A stretch of DNA of 64,000 bases from positions 124,001 to 188,000 of the forward strand of contig PUQB01000013.1 of assembly GCA_003024785.1 (NCBI GenBank), read 5' to 3'. The notes below the pieces were generated by a model. That model saw nothing but the letters and a program-made list of their open reading frames with translations. It had not been told where the DNA came from and did not search any database. Origin of the DNA: Selaginella tamariscina (lineage: Eukaryota; Streptophyta; Lycopodiopsida; Selaginellales; Selaginellaceae). The first letter of the stretch is position 1, and each line of letters starts with the position of its first letter. Shown here in pieces: positions 11,505 through 23,931 of the stretch. Both the position numbers and the translations under genes were made by a program.

Positions 11505-13464
11505 TCACAGTGAACAGCAATCCTCTTCCTCCAATGACTCTCCTCCCACAAGAATGTTTGACGGGAATACATCCTGTGGTTCCGGATACAATAACTGAGT
11601 CTTCCCCTTTAAGTAGCGGTTAAGAAGTGTGGTAGTGCTGTGGTTGAATCCCTCAACAGGCTTTCCTTTAGTGCGAGAAGCATTCATTTGAGTGCGTACA
11701 CGAGAAGCCAAAACCTTGCCAAGTTCAACACCCCACTGATCAAAAGAGTTAACTCCCCAAACAAAACCCTGCACTGCAGTCCTCTGCTCGTAGAGAGCAA
11801 GAAGCTGGCCAACTGTATACGGAGTTAAAGTGGGCAGTAACATGCTCAGTGATGGTCTGTTCCCAGAAAACGTCTTGTGCGGTATTAAATAATCTGGAAC
11901 CGCTTCAGCCCGGAGTTCCTCAGGTGTTTTGCCATACGCAAGAGCATCTGCCTGTGCAAAGAAGTTGCACATGAGCTCATCGTGATTGCTTACAATCTCA
12001 TTTCTTAAGAAAACCGACTGCTGGCTCTTGATGATCCCAATGAAATCACAAGGTACCACTCTACCCTGATGGATTAGCTGGTAGAAACTATGTTGACCAT
12101 TTGTACCAGGCTCTCCAAAGTCAATCTCGCCAGCCTCGTAGTCAAGTGGTACACCGTCTATGCTTACACTTTTTCCATTGCTTTCCATACTAACTTGTTG
12201 AATATGTGGAGCCAGTTTTTGTAAAGCTTGACAGTAGGGAAGAATAGCCATCGCCGGACATCCTAGAAATGAAGCGTTCCAAACGCTCACTAAACCCAGG
12301 AGCACAGGCAGGTTGCTCTCAAAAGGTTCACTTCGGAAATGGCTGTCAATGCTCCATGCACCCTCAAGGAAGTTCGCAATATTTTCAAATCCGTATTGCA
12401 ACGACAACGGAAGCACTCCGACTGCACTGCACACACTGTAACGTCCACCAACCCAGTCCCAGAAGGTAAATGCGTTTGCCGGATCTATGCGGAACTCTTT
12501 TACAAGCTTCAAATTTGTGCTAACAGCAACCATATGCTTCGCAACAGCATCTTCGCCAAGTGCAGAGGTTATCCACGAGCGTACAGTTCTTGCATTTAAC
12601 ATGGTTTCCGCAGTGGTAAAGGTTTTTGAAACAACCACCACAAGCGTTGTCTCTTGTTTTAGTCCGTTTAAAGCTCGAGCAACATCAATAGGATCCACAT
12701 TTGAAAGAAATCGAAGTTTACGGCCATGTGCAGCCTTGCCTGTTACCGGTTCTGTTTGTAGTCCTAACTATATAACCATATCATTTATCAAAATGTGAAG
12801 ACTGTTTTGTCACGACCGGATATAGGATGCTTTCCTGTTGCTCCCACCCATTCTCCACTACGGACTTTATTAGTAAAGTCCTTGATTTGTCAAGTACTTC
12901 CCACACCTCGGGAACTACATTTTTCCCGTGGTCAGTAATGACTTCATTTCTTGGAGCTCTCAACGCCACATGTAACACTGCACGGTCCTCTGTGCTGTTA
13001 ATATGTTCCCCGTTGAACATTTTGTTTATCTTCTCTTTCAGCTTTGCTTCCTTGGCGAGAGCGAGAAGCTTGTTCATTGTCTCTTGCGTGGCTCGCTGTC
13101 TAGAAAAGTCTATGACCACTCCATCATATTCCTTGATCATTGCTTCACATCGAGACTTGTCAATCATTAACTCCCGTAAATGTGTTTTGTTGATCTCTTC
13201 TACATGGCTCTTTAAATCGAGCCATGCATTGGTTTCAGAAATTAAATTGGTCTTAATAGTCATTATATCGTCAAGCGCCTTCTTTACAGTAACTCCACAG
13301 CAAGTAGATTTGTCACTAACCAAGTCTTTCCGTGTAACAGGTTTTCTGTTTATCAATGCACAATGCGTTAAGGACTGTGAAGAAAACCGATCGAACACAG
13401 TGGATTGTGAAGATGGAGTAGCAGCTATAATAAATCTTGAAATATGAACTGGTAACAAGACCAT
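11505..13464 (-). pseudogene. PGI: Glucose-6-phosphate isomerase, cytosolic type; intronless, GIGGS block missing
   Basis: Interconverts glucose-6-phosphate and fructose-6-phosphate in glycolysis. Bases ~13266-12830 encode the N-terminal part ([40 protein letters not shown], ending EWVGATGK) and 12761-11505 the rest ([65 protein letters not shown]). It is very close to plant cytosolic PGI, whose genes normally have many introns; here none is seen, suggesting a retrocopy. An open extension of ~66 codons precedes the usual start and could be a new leader. One A is missing at 12886-12888, which breaks the frame after VLDK. A 68-bp unrelated block (12762-12829) stands where the phosphate-binding GIGGS segment should be. 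As read it cannot encode an active enzyme; a 3' part of 397 codons stays open. Confidence 0.85.
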
Positions 13465-14433
13465 AAGTTACAAATGTTTTCTCTAACACACAAAGAAATT
13501 AGGGATAACCTTTATATTCAGGTTAAAGTTTATATATATAAATAAAAGGTATATACTTAATCATATTTGAATTATTTAATAAATTCATAATAAATTATTT
13601 TAATTATAAAATTAATTTCATATATACATTAATGTTGCACATAAATAATTGTGTTATTTATGATAACCTATGTATTTACTGTAGTTACCTTATAATATAT
13701 ATTTTAGTTTAAGTTAAACGTTATATCAATTTCTACCTTTTACAATAATCCCCATCTCGTGCGTATCTGTGAGTAGTAAAAACACTCAATTGTTGTTAAC
13801 AGAAACGGATCATCCACCTGACCTGCGAAGATCCTGTTCCTGCATTTCAAACAACCCTAATTTACTTAACCATATGGTCTGGGTTCAAACTTTTCATTGT
13901 TCATTGTTCCATTGCTAAAATATAAAGTAAAGATTTGACACACACATAAATATGTGTATGTAAGAAAAACATATAGATATTTGTGTGTGTGTATCTATAT
14001 GTGTATATATAATGTGTGTGTGTGTGTGTGTATAGTTACACACACACACATTTTGTACACATTTTCACTATGCACGTGTTTATGTTTATGAACATTTAAA
14101 CGCCTCTTCTAACTATTGGAGTTTATAATATATACACACATACAGCGAAACACACCATTATAATGCTACACACACACACACACATATATGTGTGTGTGTA
14201 TGTATGTATATGTGTATATATATATGTGTGTGTTTGTGAAGAATATTTCCAACACATATACACACATGCATTCCATTTAGTTAAAACACACGCATGGATA
14301 CGAATTATGTATATATGTTTATAAACTTTTATGAAAACACATTGAACTACCACATGACGCAGACATGTCATCGAAGCAATTAACTGGCCAGGTAACATTT
14401 TAAACGTGTATTTTCTTGTATATGCTTAGAAAT

Positions 14434-14464
<31 letters not shown>

Positions 14465-14770
14465 GAAGAAGTGTACATAGATGTGTATGTAAAGATACAC
14501 GCACATAGGTAGGTAACTGGTATGTGCGACATGCACAAAAATGTGTACGGGTGTCTTTCTATATACAACAGTCACGATATATATTCTCAAGCATACATGT
14601 GTATTTTTGTGCGTTAATTGGGTAGTGTATACATGTTAGGATAAATTCACTATACAAAAGTGAAGCTTTCTTGTGCCATTGCCATTGCCATCTCTCTCTC
14701 CCTCTCCCAAAAGTGATAGAATAATTTAAGAATCTAGAGTTGTTTAAACACTGAAACATTATGACTTTAG
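13465..14770. other. Intergenic DNA with CA/TG microsatellites
   Basis: AT-rich, with (TG)n/(CA)n runs at ~14013-14050, 14168-14236 and 14434-14462. No supported coding exon. Short open frames are repeats read through. Confidence 0.6.
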
Positions 14771-14794
14771 GCAATCTTACTGATCGTAAAGAAT

Positions 14795-15330
14795 TTGTTC
14801 TGATACCAATTATTAAAGTTTTTACCTAATGCCACAAATGTGGCTTACCAGATGCCAACCCTAAAAACCCTCACAAAATATGGTAATGTAACCCCTGACT
14901 ATTAGGAATTCAATGCTCACCTTGTGAGCCAGGATGCACTAACCAACTAAGCTGCAATATCGTTCTTAGCTTAGCATGGATGAGGCGGCCAAAGCAAAGC
15001 CTCAATCATTAAACTTGTGGAACGTGAGCTCAGGCAACACCTATGAGCGGGTTATTGGATGAAAGGAGTTGGTTAACTCTCTAGATGCGACGTACACAGT
15101 CACAATAGTGTAATCCTACCAGGCTACCCCAAATGTGGAATGTACCACACATATAACAGGTTTATGGTGGCACAATATGGTTTTTACTTGATGACACAAA
15201 CTTAAGTTTGCATTGGTAGGAGAATAGTGGGCTCTCTTATGAACACCAAGACTCTCACTACATATACTCTACCTTATTTATGTGATAGAGCCCCCCCCAA
15301 AATGCTACTTGAGTAAGTGGGCTGGCATAA
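14795..15330 (-). mobile_element. Old LTR end plus primer-binding site, minus strand
   Basis: The reverse complement reads an LTR like that at 33790-34774: CCCACTTACTC, a G run, ATCACATAAATAAGGTAGAG, AGCCACATTTGTGGCA, GGTAAAAACT. It is followed at 14810-14795 by ATTGGTATCAGAACAA, an initiator-Met-type primer-binding site. This is the 5' LTR end and leader of an old minus-strand member of the C/D family. No internal region is recognisable below 14770. Confidence 0.75.
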
Positions 15331-15659
15331 CAATTAGATTAAGGGTCAAGCTTAAGGATAAATTCACTAGGTTAAGGATAACAAGGTTCATTAAATAATA
15401 AACTATTATTAAATAGTTGTTCTGTACACAAAGAACAAACATATGTTTCTCCATATAAATTTTACATATATGAAATATAACATATGAACTACAATGTATA
15501 CATCAAATAGAAGAATATACACACCGTTTTAAGAAGCATGAAAATAAATGTAAACTATATGTTAAGGAAGATGCTTTGGTTCAATGGTATAAGCAGCCAT
15601 ATAAGCATTATGCAATGACAATTCAAGAAGTAAACAGAAAAGATCTAGGTATATACAGT
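15331..15659. other. AT-rich gap between LTR remnants
   Basis: No gene or clear repeat seen. Probably decayed LTR or flanking DNA. Confidence 0.4.
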
Positions 15660-16624
15660 CTGATTAGAACCCTATAGGTTTTCTGGGTGACTCTGGCGAA
15701 TTCGGCGTGTCGAAATGGGTTAGAAAAACCCTTAGGATTGCCCTAACCCTAGGATTGCCCTAGCCCCCAGCAGGGTTTAGGGGTAAAATGTAGGATATGT
15801 CCAGAGTATAACTTTAAATTGTCTAAGGCTGATTTTTGTAGGGTTTTTTAAAAGGTAAGTTCCAGCTTCGCTGAGTATTAAAACACCTTTTCTTAGTGCC
15901 ACAACGACTGGTCTCCAAAGTCAAGGGCAAGAACGGATTTTGGCTATTGCCTTGTTAGATCCATTCACTTACGGACACCCGGCTAGACTATCACTAAATA
16001 CCCAAGTGCACCTTTTTTCTACTACATCTAGGGCTCACTACACAATCTAGTAGGCAACAATCAACTCCCAAAGTAAGAGTAAAGGCCATAGTAAAAACTA
16101 TGACATGTTGTTTCTCGGGTCTAAGACCGAGGGGTTGGTGATCATGGCAAGCACACATTGGTGTTCTAAATAGGGGCCGAGTCTTGAGCATATACCCAAG
16201 GGAGCTTTGCGAAGTGTGCCCCCTAGCACACATGGCTAGGGGTGTTTTTCCCAAGGTCAAAGTTATCCAACCTTAGTTCTTAGGGCTTGCTTAGGGGATC
16301 ACTCGTGCCCGCCAATAGCAGACACTCGTGTGTTCACTAAGTACTAAGTTACTAACCCTAGAGCCAAGGTATTAGGGGTTAGTCATGGGTTTGTACTCGA
16401 CTGAGGGTGATTCCTCAAGGTGTAGGGTGATACCTTACCCTTATTAAGGGTATGTGTGGAACACACATCTCCTCGATGGGGGTTAGGACAGTTTAGGTCT
16501 CTTAGGGCAAGACCCTAAGTTTGCTAGGGTTATCCCTTAGGATTCTAAGGGTAGACACTCTAAGGAGACTTAGGCTAAACCCCTAAGTCTCTTGTCCATC
16601 TTGAGGCATTTGAGTCTGACCCTA
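15660..16624 (+). mobile_element. Scrambled older LTR, left part, with inverted 5' end
   Basis: Three pieces of the C-type LTR out of order. 15660-15835 is the LTR middle (CTAACCCTAGG, AGGGTTTAGGGGTA) in plus orientation. 15840-16105 is the LTR 5' end in minus orientation, beginning TGTCATAGTTTTTACTATGG at 16105. 16110-16624 is the distal half in plus orientation. The LTR is then interrupted by element C and resumes at 23826. Confidence 0.75.
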
Positions 16625-18243
16625 TGTCATAGTTTTTTACTATGACTTGACCCTTCACTTTGGACGTTGACTGTTGTTACTACTGTACTATGTTGATGGA
16701 CCCTAGATGTAGTAGGAAACAGGCCCGCTTAGTGCACTTGGGTATCTGGTGATGGTCCGGCCGGGTGTCATTAGGTATTTGCAGGAAACTCTAGCGAAGT
16801 TAGAACTTACCTTCTAGAAACCCACCCTCAATTTTGACGTCCCGAATAGGCTGATTGGTCTTTGCAAATGAGTTCGGTGTGTTAAGTAGGGTTAGAAACA
16901 CTCCTAGGGTTGACCTAATCCTAGGGTTGCCCTAACCCACGCCCTAAAACCCCACCCCCTTGGGTAGGGTTTAGGGGTAGGAGTAAGGGTGAGTTATAAG
17001 CTCATATTGTTAATTTGTCTAAGGGGCTAAAATTCAGTGCCAGCCCACTAACACATATAGGAAAAGAGGGGGGGGGGGCTCCGTCACGCCTGGGAGGTCT
17101 TGCCGAGATGCACGTACCAAGAAGTAGAGGTTGAGGCTTGTCTCCAGCCTCCTCCTCCACGTCAAGCTAGGAGCAACACTCACAGCTAACCAGGGCAAGT
17201 TCGTGTCCTTGTCCAACTGTGGTCGTGGGTCTTGTTGACAGGTTCCTTACCGGTTTGAGGATAATTGAGGGGTTCTAGAGTTGGCATTTAGGAGCCACGT
17301 TTGTGGCACTTGGTGCAACTCTTGAATCTAAGGGCTATGGCATGATAGCCCACATCGGGAAGGCAGTGTCACATGGAGATGTGACACTGGGCTAAACGTC
17401 ACATGGTGCAACACCTGAGGCACGCCCTTTGGGGTTATGTCATGGGCTTGTCGCCAAGGGGTTGGATACCTTAGCAAATAGACATGCTTGTGCTTGCACT
17501 AGGGTGCTAAGCCTTGGGCATCCGCTCAAGGGAGGTTAGGTCTCATAACTAGGTGTGCTTTGACACTTGGCTAGGGGAGTGTTCTCCTTGGAATTCAAGG
17601 GTTGAACAACCTAAGTGTGTAGCAGAGCCCTTTCGTGAGGCACTCGCAAGGTCATGTGCTTAGGGTTATCCCAAACCTAGCCTTAGGGAGTTTGCTTAGC
17701 AGAACACTCCCGTGTCCTCACTAAGTACTAGCCCTAGGTCTAGGGTATAACTTGGCCACTCAAACCCTTAGGGGTTAGTCGTGGTTCAGGGTACCCCTTG
17801 TCGCCCTAAAGGGGTTGTACTCCCGGATGAGGGTGATTCCTCAAGGGGTAAGTGACGATGCCTTAGCTCTGTCCAGGGGTATGTGTGGAACACACGTCTC
17901 CTTGATGGGGGTTAGGGCATGAGCCTGTCTAGGTCTTCTAGGGCAAGACCCTAAGTCAACTAGGGTTATCCCTCAAGGGTTTTGGGGGTAGACACTCTAG
18001 GGAGACTTAGGCTAAACCCTAAGTCAACTAGGGTTATCCCTCAAGGGTTCTGGGGGCGACATTCTAGGGAGACTTAGGCTAAACCCTAAGTCTCCTGTCC
18101 ACTTGGGCATTAGAGTCTAACCCTAGGGGTCGTTGGGGTTGTTCTGGGAAACTTAGCGTTGCTCACACAGGGTGATGACGCCGAATGGCCACCTGGCAGC
18201 CACGTGTTGCCACGTGTTGGCCCTTTGGGTTAAAACTCTGACA
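16625..18243 (+). repeat. Element C 5' LTR
   Basis: Starts TGTCATAGTTTTTTACTATG and ends AAAACTCTGACA. Contains telomere-like CCCTAA/TTTAGGG clusters (16905-16990) and a ~70-bp tandem duplication (about 17945-18090). Compared with the 3' LTR it lacks ~190 bp after CCGTCAC at ~17088, including the ATAAATAAGG TATA-like site. Confidence 0.9.
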
Positions 18244-18259
18244 ATTGGTATCGGAGCCT
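18244..18259 (+). other. Primer-binding site, element C
   Basis: ATTGGTATCGGAGCC follows the LTR directly and matches the complement of the plant initiator methionine tRNA 3' end (TGGTATCAGAGC) with one difference. Confidence 0.85.
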
Positions 18260-21200
18260 ATTCTCTACGGTCAGTAGGACTACCTAAAGTTAGTGTTTTT
18301 AGGGTTTAGTTAGTTCTAAATTTTTGAAGTACTTATCACTTTCGGCTAATGTCTGAATTCTGCGAGAGTTGGTCCTGAGATCTATAACTCTTCAAGAACA
18401 TCTACTTAATAAGTGGGTGTGGGTTATGGACTCCAATGTCGAAGGTAGCACTCGGAAGGCAACTTCCAAGTTGCATGCCAGTTACGTTTTCTCTAGGTTA
18501 CTTGACCTTAAGGTTGTCCAGGTTACTTTACCATATGTTTCCACAAGACGTGGCGTGTTAGTTTGTTCTGGCTTACAAACTAAGTCTTGTGAAGTGGATC
18601 ATGTGATATGCTAAGCTTACCCATTATTGAAAATTTTTCTTTTTCTTTAAGGTGTTTGAATTTGGGATAACACATGATTTGGAAACAACAGTGTCCATTG
18701 AGTTTTGGCTTATGTCAAGATTCAATATCGGATCCAACTGTAGTGTTCAAACGGGGAAAGACTTATGTTCAAATGTGCATCTTTGACTTCGGAAAGGGGC
18801 ATATTCAAACATAAGAGAATACTACATTTTGACATAAAGTGTAAAATAAGCTCTTATTATAGTGCATGTTTTCCAGAGTGTAACTCTAGAAGCAGACTAT
18901 GGTGATGAACTTATAATACAACGAATGTCAATATTAACATATGATGAATATGTTAAGCAGTTGGTTCGAAGATCCAATGTAATCAAAGTATTGTCCGATG
19001 GACGTAATATTTTGATGACGCTAGCTGCAAGTAACATTAGGTGAAATAGTTTACTAAGTTCAAGTCGTCTGATTTGAACAAAGTACAACTTGAAACCTTA
19101 GTTGGTTGTAGGCGCACTTGTATTCAAGTTAGCTAACTCAACTAACTTGATTATGAAGTTATCTCATGTGGGATCTTAAGAATGGGATAGAATAATATAT
19201 TTTGGCAGTAGACGGATTTAATGTTGCATCCCTATCAATGCAACTTTTGGGATAGATGGCATGATCTATCAGAAAGAGTAATGTTGGAAACATACGTTTA
19301 CATTTTTAGTTTACTGAGTAATGAAGAACTTGCATAGTGAAGGCGTTCGGCGCACACTTGTGCATTTTCATTGTTAACTCTTTAATCTTGAAACTGTAAC
19401 GTTGTTTGCAATGTGGGGAGAAGTCTTGAACAAGGGTGATTCCTTGGTTAAGAAGAGCATGATTTGGGATTCTTCACTTTGTTTATCGACTAAGTAAGGA
19501 AACTTGCTAAGTTTATAACTTATGTTGAGAATTACCAATGAGCTAGTAATAGTCGGATTTCCATTGGAGGTTTAAGTGCATGTACCTCCTCAAGAGTCGG
19601 TGTTCGATGAGAATTAGAAGTTGATATTGATTTTCAATATCAATTTCATTTTAGAGTCGAATACGATTATTCAAAAGACGGTTTCTTGACTCTGCATCAT
19701 GGTCGCAAATGTGGGCACTTAAAGAACAAATAAAGTATGTATCTTCAATCTTTCAGAATATTGAAAAATAGAACTATTCTTGACTCAAGGTTTGATTATT
19801 CCTTGGGTTAGTTGTTAGTTCTATCTCAAGGTTTGATGGTGTTCCTTGAGTTGGTTCAATATTCTTGTAAGTATGATATTGTGTAGAGGGATTAGCTCAA
19901 GAAGATGGTGTCCCTTCTTGATGATTGTAGTTCAAGGTTCGTATGTCCAATATCCGTTCGAAAATATGAGGTTTCCTATCACCTCATTCATTGAGATATT
20001 TATATCTTAAACTTTGAAAGTATTTATGACAGTCTTTTAAGATTGATTATAAATGACTTGTCAAAGTAAGTATGGTATCTCTTTAATATTGAGTTTGGAG
20101 CGCTCAATATCAAACTTGGTTATGATCACATGAGGTGGCCATAATCATATAATAAAAGACTCAAGCAGACTTGAGTTTAACACTTTGGTAAGGCACTACC
20201 TTAGTGTTATAACTTGAAACATGTTTTCAAGTTAGTTGAGAAATGAGTTTTCTCAATACATTGCTTGAGGGGCAATGTGTACTTTGTGGATGGCTAGGTG
20301 TTTAAATGGATAATGTATTTTAGTTCAACGTATTGAACTAAATATCTTATTCATGTTTGGGGAGATCTGCTAATTATGAGATATAACTGAAACATGAAGT
20401 TAGTGTGATACTTTGGTGTCATGATAACATTAGTGTGGAAAATAATATCTTACTAAATCAGTTAGATGAACCAAACACTGAGTCATGATTCCTCTTGGTC
20501 CCTGAACTGTTGCTTGATGCATTATAGCATTATATTTCCGTCTTGAAACTGAAGTTCGGGTAATATCAAGAACTAAGTCCTCATTCCATAATAACTACCA
20601 CGTTTTGATATTTTGATAGTTCATAATGTAACTATATGCGTTCACGAGAGCAAAGCACTTGAGTATGCGAAGTATTTAACAAACCCATCACTTGTTAAAT
20701 TCTGAACTTCAAGGTTAGTCGATGATCACGGAACAAAATATTATCAATATCAAGAATGCAAAGGTTATATGAAATAGGGTTGTCTAAGGTATTTCACGAA
20801 CACTAATTAAATCAGACGATAAAGCATTACTTTTGATAAATTCGAAAGTAAGTTACTTTAATTGAATGATTCAAATTAGTGACACTACTGTGTTTCAATA
20901 TTACTTATTGAAATCTTGTGTAATCAGTTTTACGAGTTGGAAAAGTATAATATTAGATTTGGTAGGGAGACTCTTATCATAAAGCCGGAGTCTCTTAACT
21001 TAATTCTAGGATTAAGTTATGTGGCCTTAGCGAGATTAAGAGTTAGGAATTATTGAACGGCATCTAGTATAATGTGCTCTTTGGGAATGAGTACAATGAG
21101 AGTGTTAGTTTATCTAAAAATTGTTGTTTAAAGCATAGAGATGGTTGAATTTCCTGGTCCACATGGGTTTATAAGAAAGGTATGTTAGCTTATCTGGTCC

Positions 21201-22069
21201 CTGAACTGGTCGGTGTTATGAAAGAGTACAAAGTTGGTTGCGAAAGACGAATGGTAAAGCTATCGCACTTGGTTGTAGATTTGACTGAATTTGATTCTTA
21301 TCGGGAATAAATTATGTTAATGACACACCAAGTGGATGGCATTTGGGAAGACCTTGTTGTATACATGTGTACAGCCATGCGCCTCTGTGATCGCCTCTGG
21401 CCAGATTGACATGTTTACAAAGAACAGGGTTTTACAATTGTACTCTTATATCGGAAAAGAGCTTGTTTCCGATGAAAGTCTCATACTTAGTCTAGCGTAG
21501 CTATATACTAACGGGATAGATATAGTAGCAGACCCTTATGTAAAGGAGTAATGAGAAACACCGAGGGATACAGAAGTGAGGCTATAATACCGTACCATGT
21601 GGAAATTGGAAAATTGAAAAATGAAAGGTGTTTGAATTAAGCACTTGAGATGGACTCAACGTGCTTGTTGTGCGCTAAGACGACAAGGTCGTCAACAGTT
21701 TGATATTAAGAATAAAGCAAGCCTTTATTTCTTGTTAACCAAGGGGCCGGCAACAACACTAACTAGAGGCCTCCAATATAAATTCTAGTTAAGTAAAGAA
21801 ATTAACCATTGTGTTGTGTGCGTCGGGTGACAGACTTTGCAGACGTGCAAAAGGTCTCTAGGTGACTTCATGTCGCAGGTGGTTCCTCCGGCAGCTGGGT
21901 TTACGACTTAGTGAACGACGGTTCTGAAGTACTTGGTTTCGCGTAATGCAAGGGGGGTAATAAATTATGTGAACTTTTGGCTGACTCCGCATAGAGTGAT
22001 ATGTTAGTTTTGGTTAGTTTTTCTAACATTATCTAGTCTTGGAGTTGGACGTCAACGAGGACGTTGACA
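18260..22069 (+). other. Element C non-coding interior
   Basis: About 3.8 kb without a coding frame. The first ~150 bases match the leader of element D and the last ~380 match its 3' untranslated region. The middle is unique here, AT-rich and full of short palindromic words, and shows no protein motif in any frame. Confidence 0.7.
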
Positions 22070-22088
22070 TTTTCAAAGGCGGGGAGTG
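22070..22088 (+). other. Polypurine tract, element C
   Basis: TTCAAAGGCGGGGAGTG lies immediately before the 3' LTR; the same tract precedes the 3' LTR of D at 47285-47301. It primes plus-strand DNA synthesis. Confidence 0.85.
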
Positions 22089-23825
22089 TGTCATAGTTTT
22101 TACTATGACTCGACCCTTTACTTTGGACGTTGACTTTGTTACCTACTGTACTATGTTGACGGACCCTAGATGTAGTGAGAAACAGCCCCGCTTAGTGCAC
22201 TTAGGGTTTGGTAGTCCGGCCGGCTATCTTTAGATGTCGCGAGAAACTCTAAGCGAAGGTGGCACTTACCTTCTAGAAAACCCACCCCCAATTTTGACGT
22301 CCCGAATAAGCTGATTGGTCTTTGCATATGAGTTCGGCATGTTAAGTAGGGTTAGGAACACCCCTAGGGTTGACCTAACCCTAGGGTTGCCCTAACCCAC
22401 GCCCTAAAACCCCCACCCCCTTGGGTAGGGTTTAGGGGTAGGAGTAAGGGTGAGTTATAGGCTCATATTGCTAATTTATCTAAGGGGCTAGAATTCAGTG
22501 CCAGCCCACTAATACAAAGGAAAAGAGGGGGGGGGGCTCCGTCACATAAATAAGGTAGAGTATATGTAGGAGAGCTCCTGGGTTCATGAATGAGTTCGTT
22601 GCTCTTCTGCCGGTGCAAGCTTTAGCTTGTGTCGTTAAGGTACAACCCTCTGTTGTGCCGCCCTAACTTCCAGATGCCAGGGGTACGTCCCACCTTCGGG
22701 GTAGCTTACCCTTAACGTTGGCGAATCCATGCATGGGAGGTCCGGGATGCACGTTCCAAGAGTAGAGGTTGAGGCTTGTCTCCAGCCTCCTCCTCCACGT
22801 CAAGCTAGGAGCACACTCACAGCTAACTAGGGCACGTTCGTGTCCTTGTCCAACTGTCGGGTTTTCAAGGGTTTCTTACCGGGTCTTGAGGGATAATTGA
22901 GAGGTTCTAGAGTTGGCATTTAGGAGCCACATTTGTGGCACTTGGTGCAACTCTTGAATCTAAGGGCTATGGCATGATAGCCCACATCGGGGAAAGCAAT
23001 GTCACATGGAGATGTGAGGCTAACCGGTGAAACCTGAGGCACGCCTTTGGGGTTATGTCTGGAAGGGGTTGGATACCTTAGCAAATAGACATGTTTGTGC
23101 TTGCACTAGGGTGTTAAGCCTTGGACATCCGCTCAAGGGAGGGTATAACTAGGTGTGCTTTGACACACTTGGCTAGGGGAGTGTTTTCCTTGGAATTCAA
23201 GGGTTGAACAACCTAAGCAGCAGGAGCCCTTTCGTGAGGCACTCGCAAGGTCATGTGCTAAGGTTATTCCAAACCTAGCCTTAGGTTTGCTTAGCAGAAC
23301 ACTCGTGTCCGCCTACGGTGCACACTCATGTCCTCACTAAGTACTAGCCCTAGGTCTAGGGTATAACTTGGCCACTCAAACCCTTAAGGGTTAGTCGTGG
23401 TTCAAGGTACCCCTTGTCCCGGATGAAGGTGATTTCTCAAGGGGTAAGTGACGATGCCTTAGCTCTGTCTAGGGTATGTGTGAAACACAAGTCTCCTTGA
23501 TGGGGGTTAGGGCATGAGCCTGTCTAGGTCTTCTAGGGCAAGACCCTAAGTCAACTAGGGTTATCCCTCAAGGGTTTGGGGGTAGACACTCTAGGGAGAC
23601 TTAGGCTAAACCCTAAGTCAACTAGGGTTATCCCTCAAGGGTTCTGGGGGCAGACATTCTAGGGAGACTTAGGCTAAACCTAAGTCTCTGTCCACTTGGG
23701 CATTAGAGTCTAACCCTAGGGGTCGTTGGGGTTGTTCTGGAAAACTTAGCGTTGCTCACATAAGGTGATGACGCCGAATGGCCACCTGGCAGCCACGTGT
23801 TGCCCTTTGGGTTAAAACTCTGACA
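22089..23825 (+). repeat. Element C 3' LTR
   Basis: Full-length copy of the 5' LTR that keeps the poly-G run and ATAAATAAGG region (22530-22560) and the ~70-bp tandem duplication (about 23550-23690). Ends GTTAAAACTCTGACA, followed by the target duplication CCCTA. Confidence 0.9.
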
Positions 23826-23931
23826 CCCTAGGGTCGTTGGGGTTGTCCTAGAAGACTTAGCACACATGGTTATGACATTGGATGGCCACATGGCAACATA
23901 TGTTGGCCCTTTGGGTAAAAACTCAGACAAC
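23826..23931 (+). mobile_element. Right end of the LTR interrupted by element C
   Basis: After the target duplication the sequence continues GGGTCGTTGGGGTTGTCCTA ... GGTAAAAACTCAGACA, the LTR 3' end homologous to 18130-18243. It completes the LTR broken at 16624. No primer-binding site follows. Confidence 0.8.

Larger units (their letters stand above)
16625..23825 (+). mobile_element. Element C: non-autonomous LTR retrotransposon (LARD-like)
   Basis: Complete element: LTRs 16625-18243 and 22089-23825, primer-binding site at 18244, purine tract before 22089, and a perfect 5-bp target duplication CCCTA (16620-16624 and 23826-23830). The 3.8-kb interior has no gag or pol; its longest frame is 81 codons with no motif. 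Leader and 3' untranslated region match element D closely (for example GACAGACTTTGCAGACGTGC and GCGTAATGCAAGGGGGGTAA), so D-type proteins could have mobilised it. It inserted into an older LTR of its own family. Confidence 0.9.

Noticed and set aside
12269..13447. Plus-strand open frames opposite the isomerase copy
   Set aside because: Antisense shadows of a strongly conserved minus-strand coding sequence.
14930..15010. Possible tRNA gene
   Set aside because: No cloverleaf could be drawn; the sequence belongs to a decayed LTR.
16900..16995. Interstitial telomere or chromosome-end fusion
   Set aside because: The CCCTAA words are imperfect, mixed with CCCTAGGG and recur in the same place in every C/D-type LTR, so they belong to the LTR.
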